Positions 9,899-20,917 of a stretch of DNA of 64,000 bases are shown piece after piece; position 1 is the first letter of the stretch; each line of letters begins with the position of its first letter. The stretch spans positions 2,661,501 to 2,725,500 of the forward strand of contig NW_024468917.1 in NCBI RefSeq assembly GCF_011745365.1. The letters run 5' to 3'. A model generated the notes under the pieces. The model searched no databases. It was given only the letters and a program-made list of their open reading frames with translations, and was not told the origin of the DNA. This DNA is from Cryphonectria parasitica EP155. Taxonomy: Eukaryota > Ascomycota > Sordariomycetes > Diaporthales > Cryphonectriaceae. The translations under genes were made by a program, and so were the position numbers.

Positions 9899-12647
9899 CT
9901 CCATGTGTTCACATACATATATACTGATACGTTTGCATTCATGACGTGTGTGAGTATGTGAAATTGCTCAGATATTATACAGTCTTTTAGAAAGCGACTT
10001 GGTCGTGTGCTGTACGTCCACCAACTACCCTTCCTTTGTTGTAATTACCGAGCATGGATAGGATGTGATGTCGTCCGCTCAAATTATAGGTTTGCCAGGC
10101 AATAGTGCGGGCCGACTTGCAGCACACATGCACCTCAACCTCACGCGGGGGAGAGAGACGCGTATCCCCTGCAGCGGGCCCTACCTTTTTGGAGCCGTTC
10201 TTGTAGACTACCAACCGTAAATGATCATGATGACGCTGTAAATGCAGGAAAGCCTTCCTTTTTGAGAATGTTGTCAAGTGACAGAGAATGTCAACGTTAC
10301 TTTTGGTGATCCTATAGTTTAGCAAGGGACATGATGTGCAAGCACGTAATTCTTTGCTTGTTGAAAGGATGTTGTTTTTCACAGGAGATATTCATAATTA
10401 TCAAGAATTGGGCTTTTCACCATTCCTCGGGCAGATGATACTGTCTCCTTTACTGGTTCATAGAATATCCGTCGATCTTGTTCTGTCATCTTCTCTCACT
10501 AGCCCACGGCAAAAGAATATTGACAGCACCGCCGGGATATTGTGTTTTGGAACTGCTTTTTGTCTCGTGTAAAAGCAAGTGAACCAAAAAGAAGAAAAAA
10601 GAAGAAAAAAGATAAGAAAACAAGGGAATGAAATAATGGGCGACTCCATTTGCCTATGTGCTCCACGCCCACGCTTCCATTCAATTCTTATTTTGTGTGC
10701 GAAATTCTCAGCTTACACCAGACCATACCTTTCCAGCCAGACGCGCTGGGGATGGCATCCTTCGGTTACTCATCTGTCTTTGTCTTGGCCAGATTTATAT
10801 CCCGAATGCACTTATGTAGATGTGATGCACCGCCGATCCGGTGAGTAACCTCGCTCGTCAGTCAGGGAAGCGATTTGCGCAGACGAGGAGCACGCATTAC
10901 ATACACTAGACAATCCTTCGCTTCTCGACGTGTATTTTGGGGGGCGGGAGGGGATTCCAGACCCGTCTCCTTCGGTTAGCAGCGGTGACTCGGCAAGGTC
11001 ACAATCCGCCTTCACGAATGCCCCAGCGGTTCATCAATCATGGTCACTATTTACAGGATGGACTGTAATCAATGTGATGCACAGAGGGCGGTAGTCTTCC
11101 GCCATCTTGTCTTGGTCCTCGATGTTATTCCCGCCGGGGATCACTTTTCAGCTGCACCACATGGTTTTTCTTGTCTCCCTTGCTCAACGAGAATGAGATG
11201 GATCATTCCTCGCCTGCAAGGGCCAGACCATGGGATCTACCTGATCTCATCTCGCACGTGCATTGATGTATATCGCGATCCCCTCCTTAGACGCCTCGAG
11301 CTTGAGAATGTGGCTAATTCAAAGCCAAGTCGCTCTAACAGTTGGCTTGGGTGCAGAAAGAAGGAAAGAAAGGTAAGGAGAAGAAGAAAAAAGACGCTTA
11401 GAAAGAACCTTAATAGAGAGGCTTAAAAGATACAGTGTGCTGCAAAGGCTCGGCAGTCCACGAAACGATTGGGCGGGTGTTGTTTCTATTTGCCGGTCAT
11501 GGAAGATTGCGACAATGACGGCTAAAGGGCATGTTGCCTGAGAGCAGTCAAATGCCCCCCCCCCCACCCTCTTCTTCCTCTCCCTCCTCCTCCGCTTCTT
11601 GTTGTTTTCTCTTCCTTCTTTTTACCTTGTAGGCAACGGTAGAAAGGAAAAGAAGAAGAATCAACACCAAGAGACTCTTTGATTCTACCAACAGGAACGC
11701 AATAAGTATTCTTCTTGACATGCCGAAACATCACCCAGGTCACAGAAATCAGATGAGTGTCTCGGCTGAGACCGAACTACTATCACCACCCACCAACCCA
11801 CTACCATCGTCAGCTCTGGTAGCTGAAAAATTTGCGTGCTTACTTTTTCTTTAAAAAGAATAGAAAAAAAAAGGAAGCAAAAGAAATGAAGGAATGTGGG
11901 GGAGGGGCCGGCGAGGGAGAAAGGGAAGAAATCTACGCTTTCCCTTTTTCCCCTTCTCTTCTCAATAATTTATTTGTTCAAGATAATCTCGCCAATCTCT
12001 CTCCCTCGCCGCCGGCTCTCAAATGCCGCATAGGGACCATCAGTGAGCCGTCAACTGTAGACAAGGCTTTTGTCGACCCGCCGACAGTGGAGTCGGCGAC
12101 CTTGAGAGCCCGCAGAAAGAGGTTCCCCCACTATGCCCATCGCTAGCCAGGCACATAGCTGTCAATTGGCTAGGGCCCCTCCACCCCCTGAGATCCTGGG
12201 TTTCCTGCGTCCTTGACGACATCCGTGCGCATCCTGCAGCGGGTTTTCCGGCTGGAGTGAGCCTAGCCCTGTGAGATAGTAGGACTTTTGGATGTTGCTT
12301 GTTGAAGGGGCCGGAGAAGATGTTCGTTCTCGTGTTGGCCTTCATGTTGGCCTCTCTCTTCTTTACCTTTCAACTCTAACCAGAATCCACGACTCATACA
12401 GCGCTGTTGTTATGATCGTTATATGGAAGCTTCACACCGTGCTGTACCTTCAAGCTTACATCATCTTTCTTCCCCTTCTGAAGGTGTTCCTTTTTAAACG
12501 TTTCTTGCTGAGTCTGTGGCTGCGTTCTAGAGGTCACCCCCTCTGGAACCAGCTCTCTCGGGCTCTGGTGGTGGTTGAACCATCGTTCTAGAGCGGCGGC
12601 GTAAGGGAGTCCTACTCAGTGTAGTGGGTCGGACAACCGCCCCCAAA
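8979..12647. other. 3.7-kb intergenic region
   Basis: No supported gene. It holds the promoter of the esterase (from 8979 rightwards), an (AC)14 tract at 9871-9898, poly-T/poly-C runs and several unrelated short open frames. The longest, 11040-11426 (128 codons), shows no recognisable motif. The region near 12600 is probably the leader of the second Zn2Cys6 gene. Confidence 0.55.
9871..9898. repeat. (AC)14 microsatellite
   Basis: Perfect tract in intergenic DNA. Confidence 0.9.
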
Positions 12648-13073
12648 ATGGTGTACTGCGGGAAGCCCTCGATGGGTTGTCGCACATGTCGAACTAGAAG
12701 AATAAAGGTGCGCCTCGTCCACGTTCATGGTGATGACGGTGATGATGATAATGACGACTTTTGTTTCCCCTTCTTCTTGTTCTCCTTCCTCCCTCCCTTT
12801 CGGGGACTATCAGATTAACAATTGATCTCTCATCTTCTCTTTTCACACACAAAGTGTGACGAAGCGAAGCCCGTCTGTAATCAGTGTATCAAGTCTCGCC
12901 GCCACTGCAGCGGATACCGCTCCGACTTTGACATTCTTCATCGAGACGAGACACAAGCCACGGCTAGGCGTGCAAAGCGACAGGCAGAGAAGAAGGCCGC
13001 CAAGAAGGCTACTGAGCATGGCGGCGACGACGCAACCACCATCATACAATTCCAAGCTGCTGTCCCAACGACC

Positions 13074-13108
<35 letters not shown>

Positions 13109-15090
13109 CAAGGACAAGGTCAAGAGGGAACCATCGACCGCACCCCTCTTCGAGTTGACGACGACGACGACGACGAGGACGGCATCATTATCAGCAACCT
13201 CATCATCATCATCATCATCATCATCATCACCACCACCACCACCATCGCCGACAGAGTCCACGGCATCAGCCGCCTCGTCCCGCCAGCTGGCCCTCGAGAA
13301 TTCCTTTCCCATCGCCCCTCCGGCAATCCCCCTGGACCAGCATGCCTCGCACTACTTTGCATCTCATTTCATCATGCTCCCTAGCCAGTCTGGCCGGCGG
13401 CCTGGGCATCTGGACTACCTGGTGCCCCTGCTCCAGTCCGAGACCGATCCCAATGGCCCCTTTCAGCTCGCCTATAGCGCGTGTGGCCTTGCTGCGATGA
13501 GCAACCGTGAGAGGGCCACCAACAGAGACCTGGTCGACATATCGTTTCTTCAGCACACGAGGGCCATCAGGGCTGTGGCCGATGCGCTTCAGGATCCCCT
13601 ACGATGCAAGACGGACGCAACCTTGGCCTCTGTGTTACTGCTATGTTTCTTTGAGGTCAGTCTAACTATTTTTCAAGTATAATCATTCATTTACACTCTG
13701 GGCTGACTTTCCCTCTCTCGACACGGCGCACAGAAAATCACGGCAAGCAAGGAGACAGGGCTGCTGGCATGGCGCACCCATATCGAAGGTGCTATACATA
13801 TTGTCCATCAGCGAGGGCACGAGATGCTCAAGGACAAGTACTCGATGCGTTTATTTAATGCTGTACGCATGAATATTGTATGTCTCCATTATCATCACCA
13901 TCTCTTCCTCCTTTTTTCTGTTGGTTTCATTATTTATACATGCACTTTCTTTTCTTTCTTGTCGTTTTGTTTTCTTTCTCTTCCTCTCTCTTGTCCCCAT
14001 TCGTTTCCTTCCGTTTCCTTTGCTGACGCTTGATTTTGATACCTGAAACAGATTGCGCGCTCGCTCTCCTCCGGTACTGCACCGGCCATGGGCGCAAACT
14101 GGTGGACCGAGAATGCCGAGCTCTGCGACCCAGCCGGCGTGCGCCTCCAGCGTTTCTGTCTCGAGATCAGCGACCTCCGCGTCGAGGTGACCAGGCTGAT
14201 GGCCACCCTCGCCCGCAACAACGACAGCCTCGAGCTCATGCTGGAGATGCTCCAGAGGATCAAGCACCTCGACCACCAGATCGCCGCCTGGGCTGCTGCC
14301 CTGCCCGCCGATCACCAGGGCCGCCCGCTGTACTACGAGGACAGGCCTGTCGGAAAGGGCGGGCTCAAGAGCATGCCTGTGTTTCCTGGGCGCGTGGATG
14401 TGTACCAAGACGTCGTCATCGCGTCCATGTGGAACGGCATGCGGTCCTCGCGCATCATCCTGTGCTCTCTTCTCGTCCGCGTCACGGCTTGGATCTGCTC
14501 GCCTGCTGACTACCGCCTCGCTCCCGAGTACCAGACCGCCGTGCAGACCATCAAGACTCTCACTTCCGATCTGATCTCGGCCGTGCCGTTCATGCTGAGC
14601 TCTTTTGACGGAGGGGAAGGAGACGCGGCGCCGCATCCGTCGTTGCGCGGTATCAACCAGGGCAGTTTCCTGTGCGGTGCCGACATGCAGTCCAAGATGG
14701 TCGGTGGGCTCATGGCGTCGTGGCCGCTGAGTACCGTCAGGTGTTGTGACTTTTCCACGGACGAGCAGCGTGAATGGGTTGTAGGCCGCCTGATGTCCAT
14801 CGCGCAGGACCTGGGCATCAGGTATGCCAGCTCGCTTGCAGATGTAAGTTTTCCACTCCCAAGACTGATGATGATGATGATGATGACGACGACGACGACG
14901 ACGACGACGATAGTATCGTTGAGGAGAGGGGAGGAAATGGACATTGTAGCTGACACTGACATGAAAACGGACGCAGGCAAAAATACGTTTTCCCTCTATG
15001 CTCATCCGCCGTGACGGACAAATGACGACCCAAGATCCTCTCAAGGACATCAAGAGGACACTCGCCGTCCGACCAGTCGTCGCTGGCTGA
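12648..15090 (+). CDS. Zn2Cys6 transcription factor with split zinc cluster
   Basis: Putative nuclear regulator of 636 residues in five exons: 12648..12707, 12855..13655, 13734..13877, 14052..14843 and 14977..15090 (1911 nt, all introns phase 0). Exon 1 encodes 20 residues with Cys11 and Cys14. Exon 2 starts with Cys21 and completes the cluster (Cys28, 31, 38; CDEAKPVCNQC). A basic Arg/Lys/Ala helix follows (about 55-75), then a Ser-rich linker coded by (CAG)n and (CAT)n repeats. The C-terminal helical domain resembles the fungal-specific transcription factor domain 2. Donors are GTGCGC, GTCAGT, GTATGT and GTAAGT. The end is VVAG followed by TGA at 15088. The first intron (147 nt) interrupts the DNA-binding domain, a position seen in many fungal C6 genes. 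Confidence 0.88.
13075..13104. repeat. (CAG)n coding repeat (poly-Ser frame)
   Basis: About 10 units within exon 2 of the Zn2Cys6 gene, read as AGC (Ser) in frame. A second trinucleotide tract, CAT then CAC units at about 13198-13245, also lies in the linker and encodes Ser then Pro. Confidence 0.85.
14866..14911. repeat. Compound (GAT)n(GAC)n tract in intron
   Basis: This lies inside intron 4 (14844-14976) of the Zn2Cys6 gene. Confidence 0.85.
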
Positions 15091-17350
15091 TCGAGTGTTC
15101 TGAATATCTTTACACCCTCAACCTTTCTGCTCACAATACTGTACCTCATTAGTTCAGTATATTGCTCTTGTCGTTAAGACAGGATGAACCTTCGGAGACT
15201 TACTAGAACCAAGCCGTGGTGCGGCACTAACATTGGAAGTGTCCCAAAAATAATTGGTGCTAGACGCATTAAACGAGTCACGACGTGTCTTTTTCATAGC
15301 AGGAGTTCTATTCTTTGGTCGCTTGATTTCACATTGACTGGGCTGGGATGATGGGATTTTTTATCTGGTAATTTTCGAGCGCTGGACTTTGGTTTTGGCG
15401 CCATGTCAGTCAGTACCTGTGCGAGGGCCAGTGACTCCGGCCCAGCCAGCCAGCCAACAGCCAGACCTGTTGATAGCCTCAGTTAGTTGCCCTCGTGGTT
15501 TTTCTCTTCTTTTCTCTTCTCTTTAGCGCACTGCAATACGAGCCCTTTTGCCCTCGCATAGTACCTGAGATAGAAACATAATAAAATCAGAAAACTCCAT
15601 TCCCCCGAAGTCATTCGGGTAATTTGACTACAATGTATTGACACGGTCTTACATTTTTCCTCTGTAAGAGAGTATCACCCTATGAACAAAGACAAATGGC
15701 ATGACACAAAATACCGAGACAGCAATCACTTCTCGTCGGCGTGGTGCGGGAGCTCATGGAACCTCTTCACGAGAACCACACAGAGCCCTCGTTCGTTACC
15801 CATTCGATACGATCACTCACAAAACAACACCTCGACGGTTAACATACTATCTCGACTGCTCTGGACGGCAGGTTGGGGATATGGAGGGATTCTGCTTTGG
15901 GTACAATGGGAGATCTGGACTATAGATGGAGGAGCTGACTCTGTCGTGTTTCTGGTCTCGCGGACTTGTACTATGCAGGATGTCGTCATCTGGATATGAG
16001 GGTCTCAACTTTTACTACAGGAGCATGATCTACTGGAGCTGTAGCGATTCAGCGCGTGCATACTTCTTATCACTGCCGTGTCAAACGTGATTGACTCTTT
16101 GAGATTCACTTTCCGCACTTGAAGAGTGAAGATGACTGCTTAGCTTTAAGCCACAAGGGAGTCTGATGTGTTTTTCCAAAGTTGGCCTTCTTTTTTTCCC
16201 TTTTTTTCATTAAAAGAATAAATCATTCTCCATTCTCAATGCACATTGAACGCAAATACAAGTAATTCACTTAAAAGTGTGTCCGAGTCTCCAAACCTTG
16301 GTGTCGGCACTACGCCCTAGGCTGCATAATGATCATCGGCAAAAATAGATAGGCGAGAGATCTGGTGGGACGATTACCAGCTAAAACCACGCACGCATGA
16401 ACCCCCCCCCCCCCACCCCACAAGAAGAGGCCGAGGCTGAGGAAACAATACTATGGTAGACATCGACCAGGGGACTGCGCCCACACCATGACACCTCCCA
16501 TGCGTAGATCCTGTGGCTTGATTGGGAACAACACCCCCCGGAGCCGATCAGGCCCAAGAATATCTTTATGTGGGTGTTTGCTGGGCATGTCGGGTCGGGT
16601 CGGTCCTGACTTGCTTTTTGAGACCTTGCACGAATCGTCGAGGAGCGAGTAAGTGAATGCAGTGATTATTTGCTTGGCCTGCTTGTGCTAGTAATCAAAG
16701 ATTGTCTCTCCCCCCAGGAACACAGACATATAGACAAGCCATGTACGTTACACAGCATAGCCTAGACCCGAGGCTGAAAAAAGGGGAAATCGAAGATACC
16801 TCCGAGCACGAACATGGAGAGCTTCACCTGCCAATGTTTCGTGGAGGAGGCTTTGTGTGTTTTGAACTTGCTCGAGAGACGAACACTCTTTCGACAATGT
16901 CTGAGCGTTAGTTTTCAGGGCAGGGATCGAAGTGGACAATGTGGGAGGCGGTCAGATGCAGAACCATTGGCCATGAGTTTGATATTTATCCCCTGACTGG
17001 GGAAGGTGAGACGAGAAACGCTTGTCAGAGGCTCAGAGGAATAATGAGTTGTGAATTAATTATACCTAGCTGTCCCTCTCGCCCGAAATCTTGTGGTTCG
17101 TCCGAGCCTCACGGGCCATCTGTCATCGCATTGCAAAATACACAGAGACCGGCACAGAATTGCCTCAAAAGAAGCAAATTTGTGTCAGTTTCATTAATCA
17201 TTCTCCCCCAGCTTGTGCTGTGAAACAGGAGGCAAGTGTGTTCCAAACCCGCAGCGTCAACTCCAAACAAGCGCTTTCGGGCGGGCTCATAGAATTTCTT
17301 GGTTTTAGGGAGATAGGTTTCTGTGACAAGAAAAGAGGGAAACAGTCGCT

Positions 17351-17367
17351 CCCCCCCCCCCCCCCCC
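17351..17367. repeat. C17 homopolymer
   Basis: Longest uninterrupted C run in the window; its length is prone to sequencing error. Confidence 0.8.
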
Positions 17368-19521
17368 ATCAATAGGGTAAAACAAACCTTTCGATATGCT
17401 AGGAATAGATTTCAAATACTGTCATTTGACTGCTATTGTAACTTGTTGTCCCCGACAGACACCCTGCGGCGGCCGGGGACATGAGACGAGAAGCGGTGTT
17501 TCTTATCTGCGCTGCGGTTCGACACACGCTTGAAACGCGCCCTTGGCGTTTGTGTTGGCGCCTTGTTGTTGTGCTCCCGCCGATTTTGTTTGTGTCTAAA
17601 GTATGTTAGGATGAGAATTGTGTAGCTTTGTTTTCTTTTTGCCTTTTTTTTTTTTTTTTTTTTGTGCATCAATTTCTAATCTTTTTTTTTATACTTTTGC
17701 TTTTTGTCTCTGGTCCTGTTCCCCGCCCTCTCTCCCCTTCTCCATCTCGGCCGCTGCAATTGCTACTTACCTGCCAAGTGACATCTCCTCAGAAGTACAT
17801 ACGAACTTGGATAAAGCATCTTTACAGCCCTTAAACTGTTCCATCTTGTTAATTGTACCGCATAATCATTGCGTAAGAGATGAGGTCATAATTGACATTT
17901 GGCAACCTCTATGTGCCTCGAGAATTGCCACCAAGGAGAGAAAGCCTTTGCCTTGGCAAGAATAAAATGAACAATCACTTCTCAAATGTTGTTTGAAGAC
18001 AATTGTGACGAGTATCTATAACAAGGCATAAGCAGGCGTCAAGTTGATGTTCTATATGGTATCAAAAGATGCGTTGCTTGGTCTAGATTATAGTGTCGTA
18101 CGTTCAGACGTCACTTTGTCTGGGGACGACACCACAATCTCATATTACGAGATGAACAAACAGTCCAGGCCTCATCACCAGACAAAATCTCAAGTGAACA
18201 CACATTGTCCCCATGTGACCTCGAATCAAACCCCACATACTAAGCAGGATGACGTGGACCTGCTAAGCCCGCAAAAAAGACTGAAGTGTGCGTCTGCTGA
18301 AATCCAGAACACAAGATCGATTAGGTCATTCAGAGACAAGACCCTCCTCTGGTCGGCAGATGGTCCGGCGCCGCCGACACGAACTTTAAGTCGGGCCTCG
18401 CCGACAGGGCGCCGTCTGAACCGGAATGACCAAATGGCGCCGAAGAATCACCTTGGTTTGAGATGATGTGCAGTATGAATTTTGCCGAACGCCGAGGAGA
18501 AGGATACTGAGCCATTGGCGCACGTGAGACCCCTCCCCGGGAAGGCCCTTCAACGGTCCTTTTTAGGTAAAGAACATCTGAGACAAAAGACGTGCCGGAC
18601 GCTGACAAGGCTGGACTATGCCTGCCGGTGGACCCCGAGCCAGAGACATGTTCCGCAGAAGACAATAGGGACGGGGAACTCTTTTCTGTAGAGGTAAGAT
18701 GGTCTGGCCTCGATGTCTACACAAGGGAGGAGGGGGAAGGGGAGGGGGAGGGGCAGGAAGAACAGGGTCTTGCGACACAGACAAAGCTGCTCTTTTTGTC
18801 AATGGGCTCTATGTGTGCATGTGTGCGTTACGCGCGCGCAATTATTGTCTATGTGAGAGTAAGTCAATTAGTCAGTCGGGGAGGAAACTCAAGGTTTGCC
18901 GTCTAAGTGCCTATGGGAGATTCAACGTGAGGCTAATTGACTTACCCAATACAGAATTTCATAGTAATACAAAGCATAGGCACCAAGCATAGTGAATTGC
19001 CGCCCCAGATTTTGTGGCTCGGCCCCTCGGCTCGTGCGGCCAGATAGGCTCGAATCTCTTGCCACCGATTCTTTGATGGGGAGCGGATGAAGAATTGATC
19101 GATGAGACTTTCCGAATAGGTCCTGGCTGGCTGGCTGGCTGGCCCCGATCAAGGGGGGGGGAGGGGAAAAAATGAAGAGGGGGTAAAAAAGAAAGGTAAA
19201 AAAATCATTTAGGCCGTGTTTCAAGGGTGGACAGATTCCCTCCCACTTGAACCCTTTGTGGTTGTCTGCGCCGCGTACGCCCCGGCACTCTCATCTTATG
19301 TTTCAGAAATGTCCAGGCACATCGATTGGACAAGAGGGCCAGTTGCGCCCCCTTCAGCCCGGGTCGGGTCCCCACACTGTTCGGCATAGGCCTGCCGTTG
19401 AGGTGCAGCGACTGGGACTGGGACGATTTTCTTTTCTTTTCTCTCCCACCACGGAGGGGCTGCCCATGCGCGTGTGTAGGACATTTGACTTACCTGACCT
19501 GTTGCAATGCATGTAATTATG

Positions 19522-19544
19522 GAACATAGTATCATACTATGTTC
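19522..19544. repeat. Perfect 23-bp palindrome (11-bp arms, 1-bp centre)
   Basis: GAACATAGTAT at 19522-19532 and ATACTATGTTC at 19534-19544 are exact reverse complements around C19533. Confidence 0.85.
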
Positions 19545-19863
19545 AAAGATCATACAGATCCTAGCAGGAGGAGGGAAAAAGCGGAGGGGGTGTGGACGAT
19601 GAATAACGTCAGGGGCTTGTTCTTTCTCGGATCTATCACGGTAAACCATTCACCCTTCTCTGTGTTGTCTTTTTCGTTTTTCCTTTTTTGCCGCCCGCCT
19701 CAAACAACCACCCATCTCCCCGCTTGAGCACTGACTCATCGTCCTTCTGTCAAAGTTGACAAGTTGAAAGGTGCGTGTGGGATGACCTGCTGAGCTCACC
19801 TCTCTGTCACTGGCGGGCGAGCCGAACAAAAAATCCAGCACCCTGGGTAGCCTATCATGTCAG

Positions 19864-19890
19864 CGGCTCGGACGAGGCTCGGACGAGGCT
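19864..19890. repeat. Short 11-nt tandem repeat
   Basis: The unit GGCTCGGACGA occurs twice, followed by a partial third copy. Confidence 0.75.
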
Positions 19891-20554
19891 CACCTGCCTG
19901 GTTGTGTAAGTTATAGTCATGACTGCCCAGCCACATCGTCAACCCAGTGAAGATCTCTCTTGGCCATGGGAGGAGAAACAACACACATTGATGGGATGAT
20001 GGGAATGTTTGGGAGATCATGGAGATCCTCCTGAGGCGCCGCAGGGCAAAGCCCTCCTTGGCCCTCCTTGGCACACTTTGGGAGCAGAGACGAGACGTTT
20101 TGCTGTTTTCGTCTGAAGTCACAACACGTCAGTTCCTGACGACGTTCGAGGAGGGCATTATGGGAACCAGGACAGGGACCCCTGCATTAATCGCATGCAT
20201 AGTGTTGTGTGTGGTGTGTCTAAGTCCGCCTCCGCGGAATCAGCCTCCTTCTCCTTCTCCTTCTCCTCTTGCTGGCCCGGGCTGCGTCATCCTTTGCTCT
20301 GCGGCTCCTCTATCACCTTGTCTCTGAAAAGGTCTAGCCACAATTGATCCCTTGACGGGAAAGTATGCCCTTGTCTAGACCCTCTCGCGTCCGTTTTGAC
20401 TGAGGGAGGCAAGCCGATGACCCGCTGCCCAGCCTAGTGGTGGAGCCCAGGGGCTGGCCTCTAGATCGGATACGGCATCCTCTTGCCTGCTTGCTGCTCT
20501 GCTCTTGCTCTCGCCTGCTCCGTATGGTATGCAGGATGCCCTCGCTCGTCTTGA

Positions 20555-20563
20555 TATATAAGG
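20555..20563 (+). promoter_or_regulatory. TATA-like element of the aspartic protease gene
   Basis: TATATAAGG lies about 360 nt upstream of the ATG at 20918. It is followed by a long CT-rich leader (20580-20850), typical of highly expressed fungal secreted-enzyme genes. No transcription start data are available. Confidence 0.45.
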
Positions 20564-20917
20564 ATGCCTCCGTTCCCTGCATTTTGTGGTCTTCCTATCT
20601 CTTCTTTCCTCATCAAACAGGTTTTCCAACACATCTTCACACCTGTTCCTTTTCCTTGGGAAGGAGTGTTTTTTTTTCCTTTTCTCTTCCTCTTCGATTC
20701 TCTTATTCCCTGCATCCAGCTTCAACAATATACCTACCCAGGTGGTAGTTTTATTCTCTTTTTTCTTCTTACTTTCCCTCAACCGAGAGGCTCTGAGCTG
20801 ATCTCAGACCATTACTTTCATCTTCTTCCTGATCTTACCTCAGCACGTTGAGAGAGGAATAGAACAAAGAGAAAAAGAAAACCCCAAGAAGGGAAAAAAG
20901 AAAGTAGGGATCTCAAG

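Larger units (their letters stand above)
15091..20917. other. 5.8-kb gene-poor region
   Basis: I find no gene I can support on either strand. Open frames up to about 140 codons (18044-18466, 15682-15999, 16939-17223) carry no family motif and little codon bias. Landmarks: a C17 run at 17351-17367, a T20 run at about 17646-17665, TGGC units at about 19123-19142, a perfect 23-bp palindrome at 19522-19544, an 11-nt tandem repeat at about 19864-19890, and the aspartic protease promoter at the right end. It could hold non-coding transcripts or decayed sequence. Confidence 0.5.

Noticed and set aside
13851..15149. 432-codon minus-strand frame over the second Zn2Cys6 gene
   Set aside because: Starts in a repeat-rich intron and crosses exons 4-5 in antisense; no motif.
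18044..18466. 140-codon plus-strand frame in the gene-poor region
   Set aside because: No motif, signal peptide or codon bias; could be chance in 5.8 kb. Not annotated.
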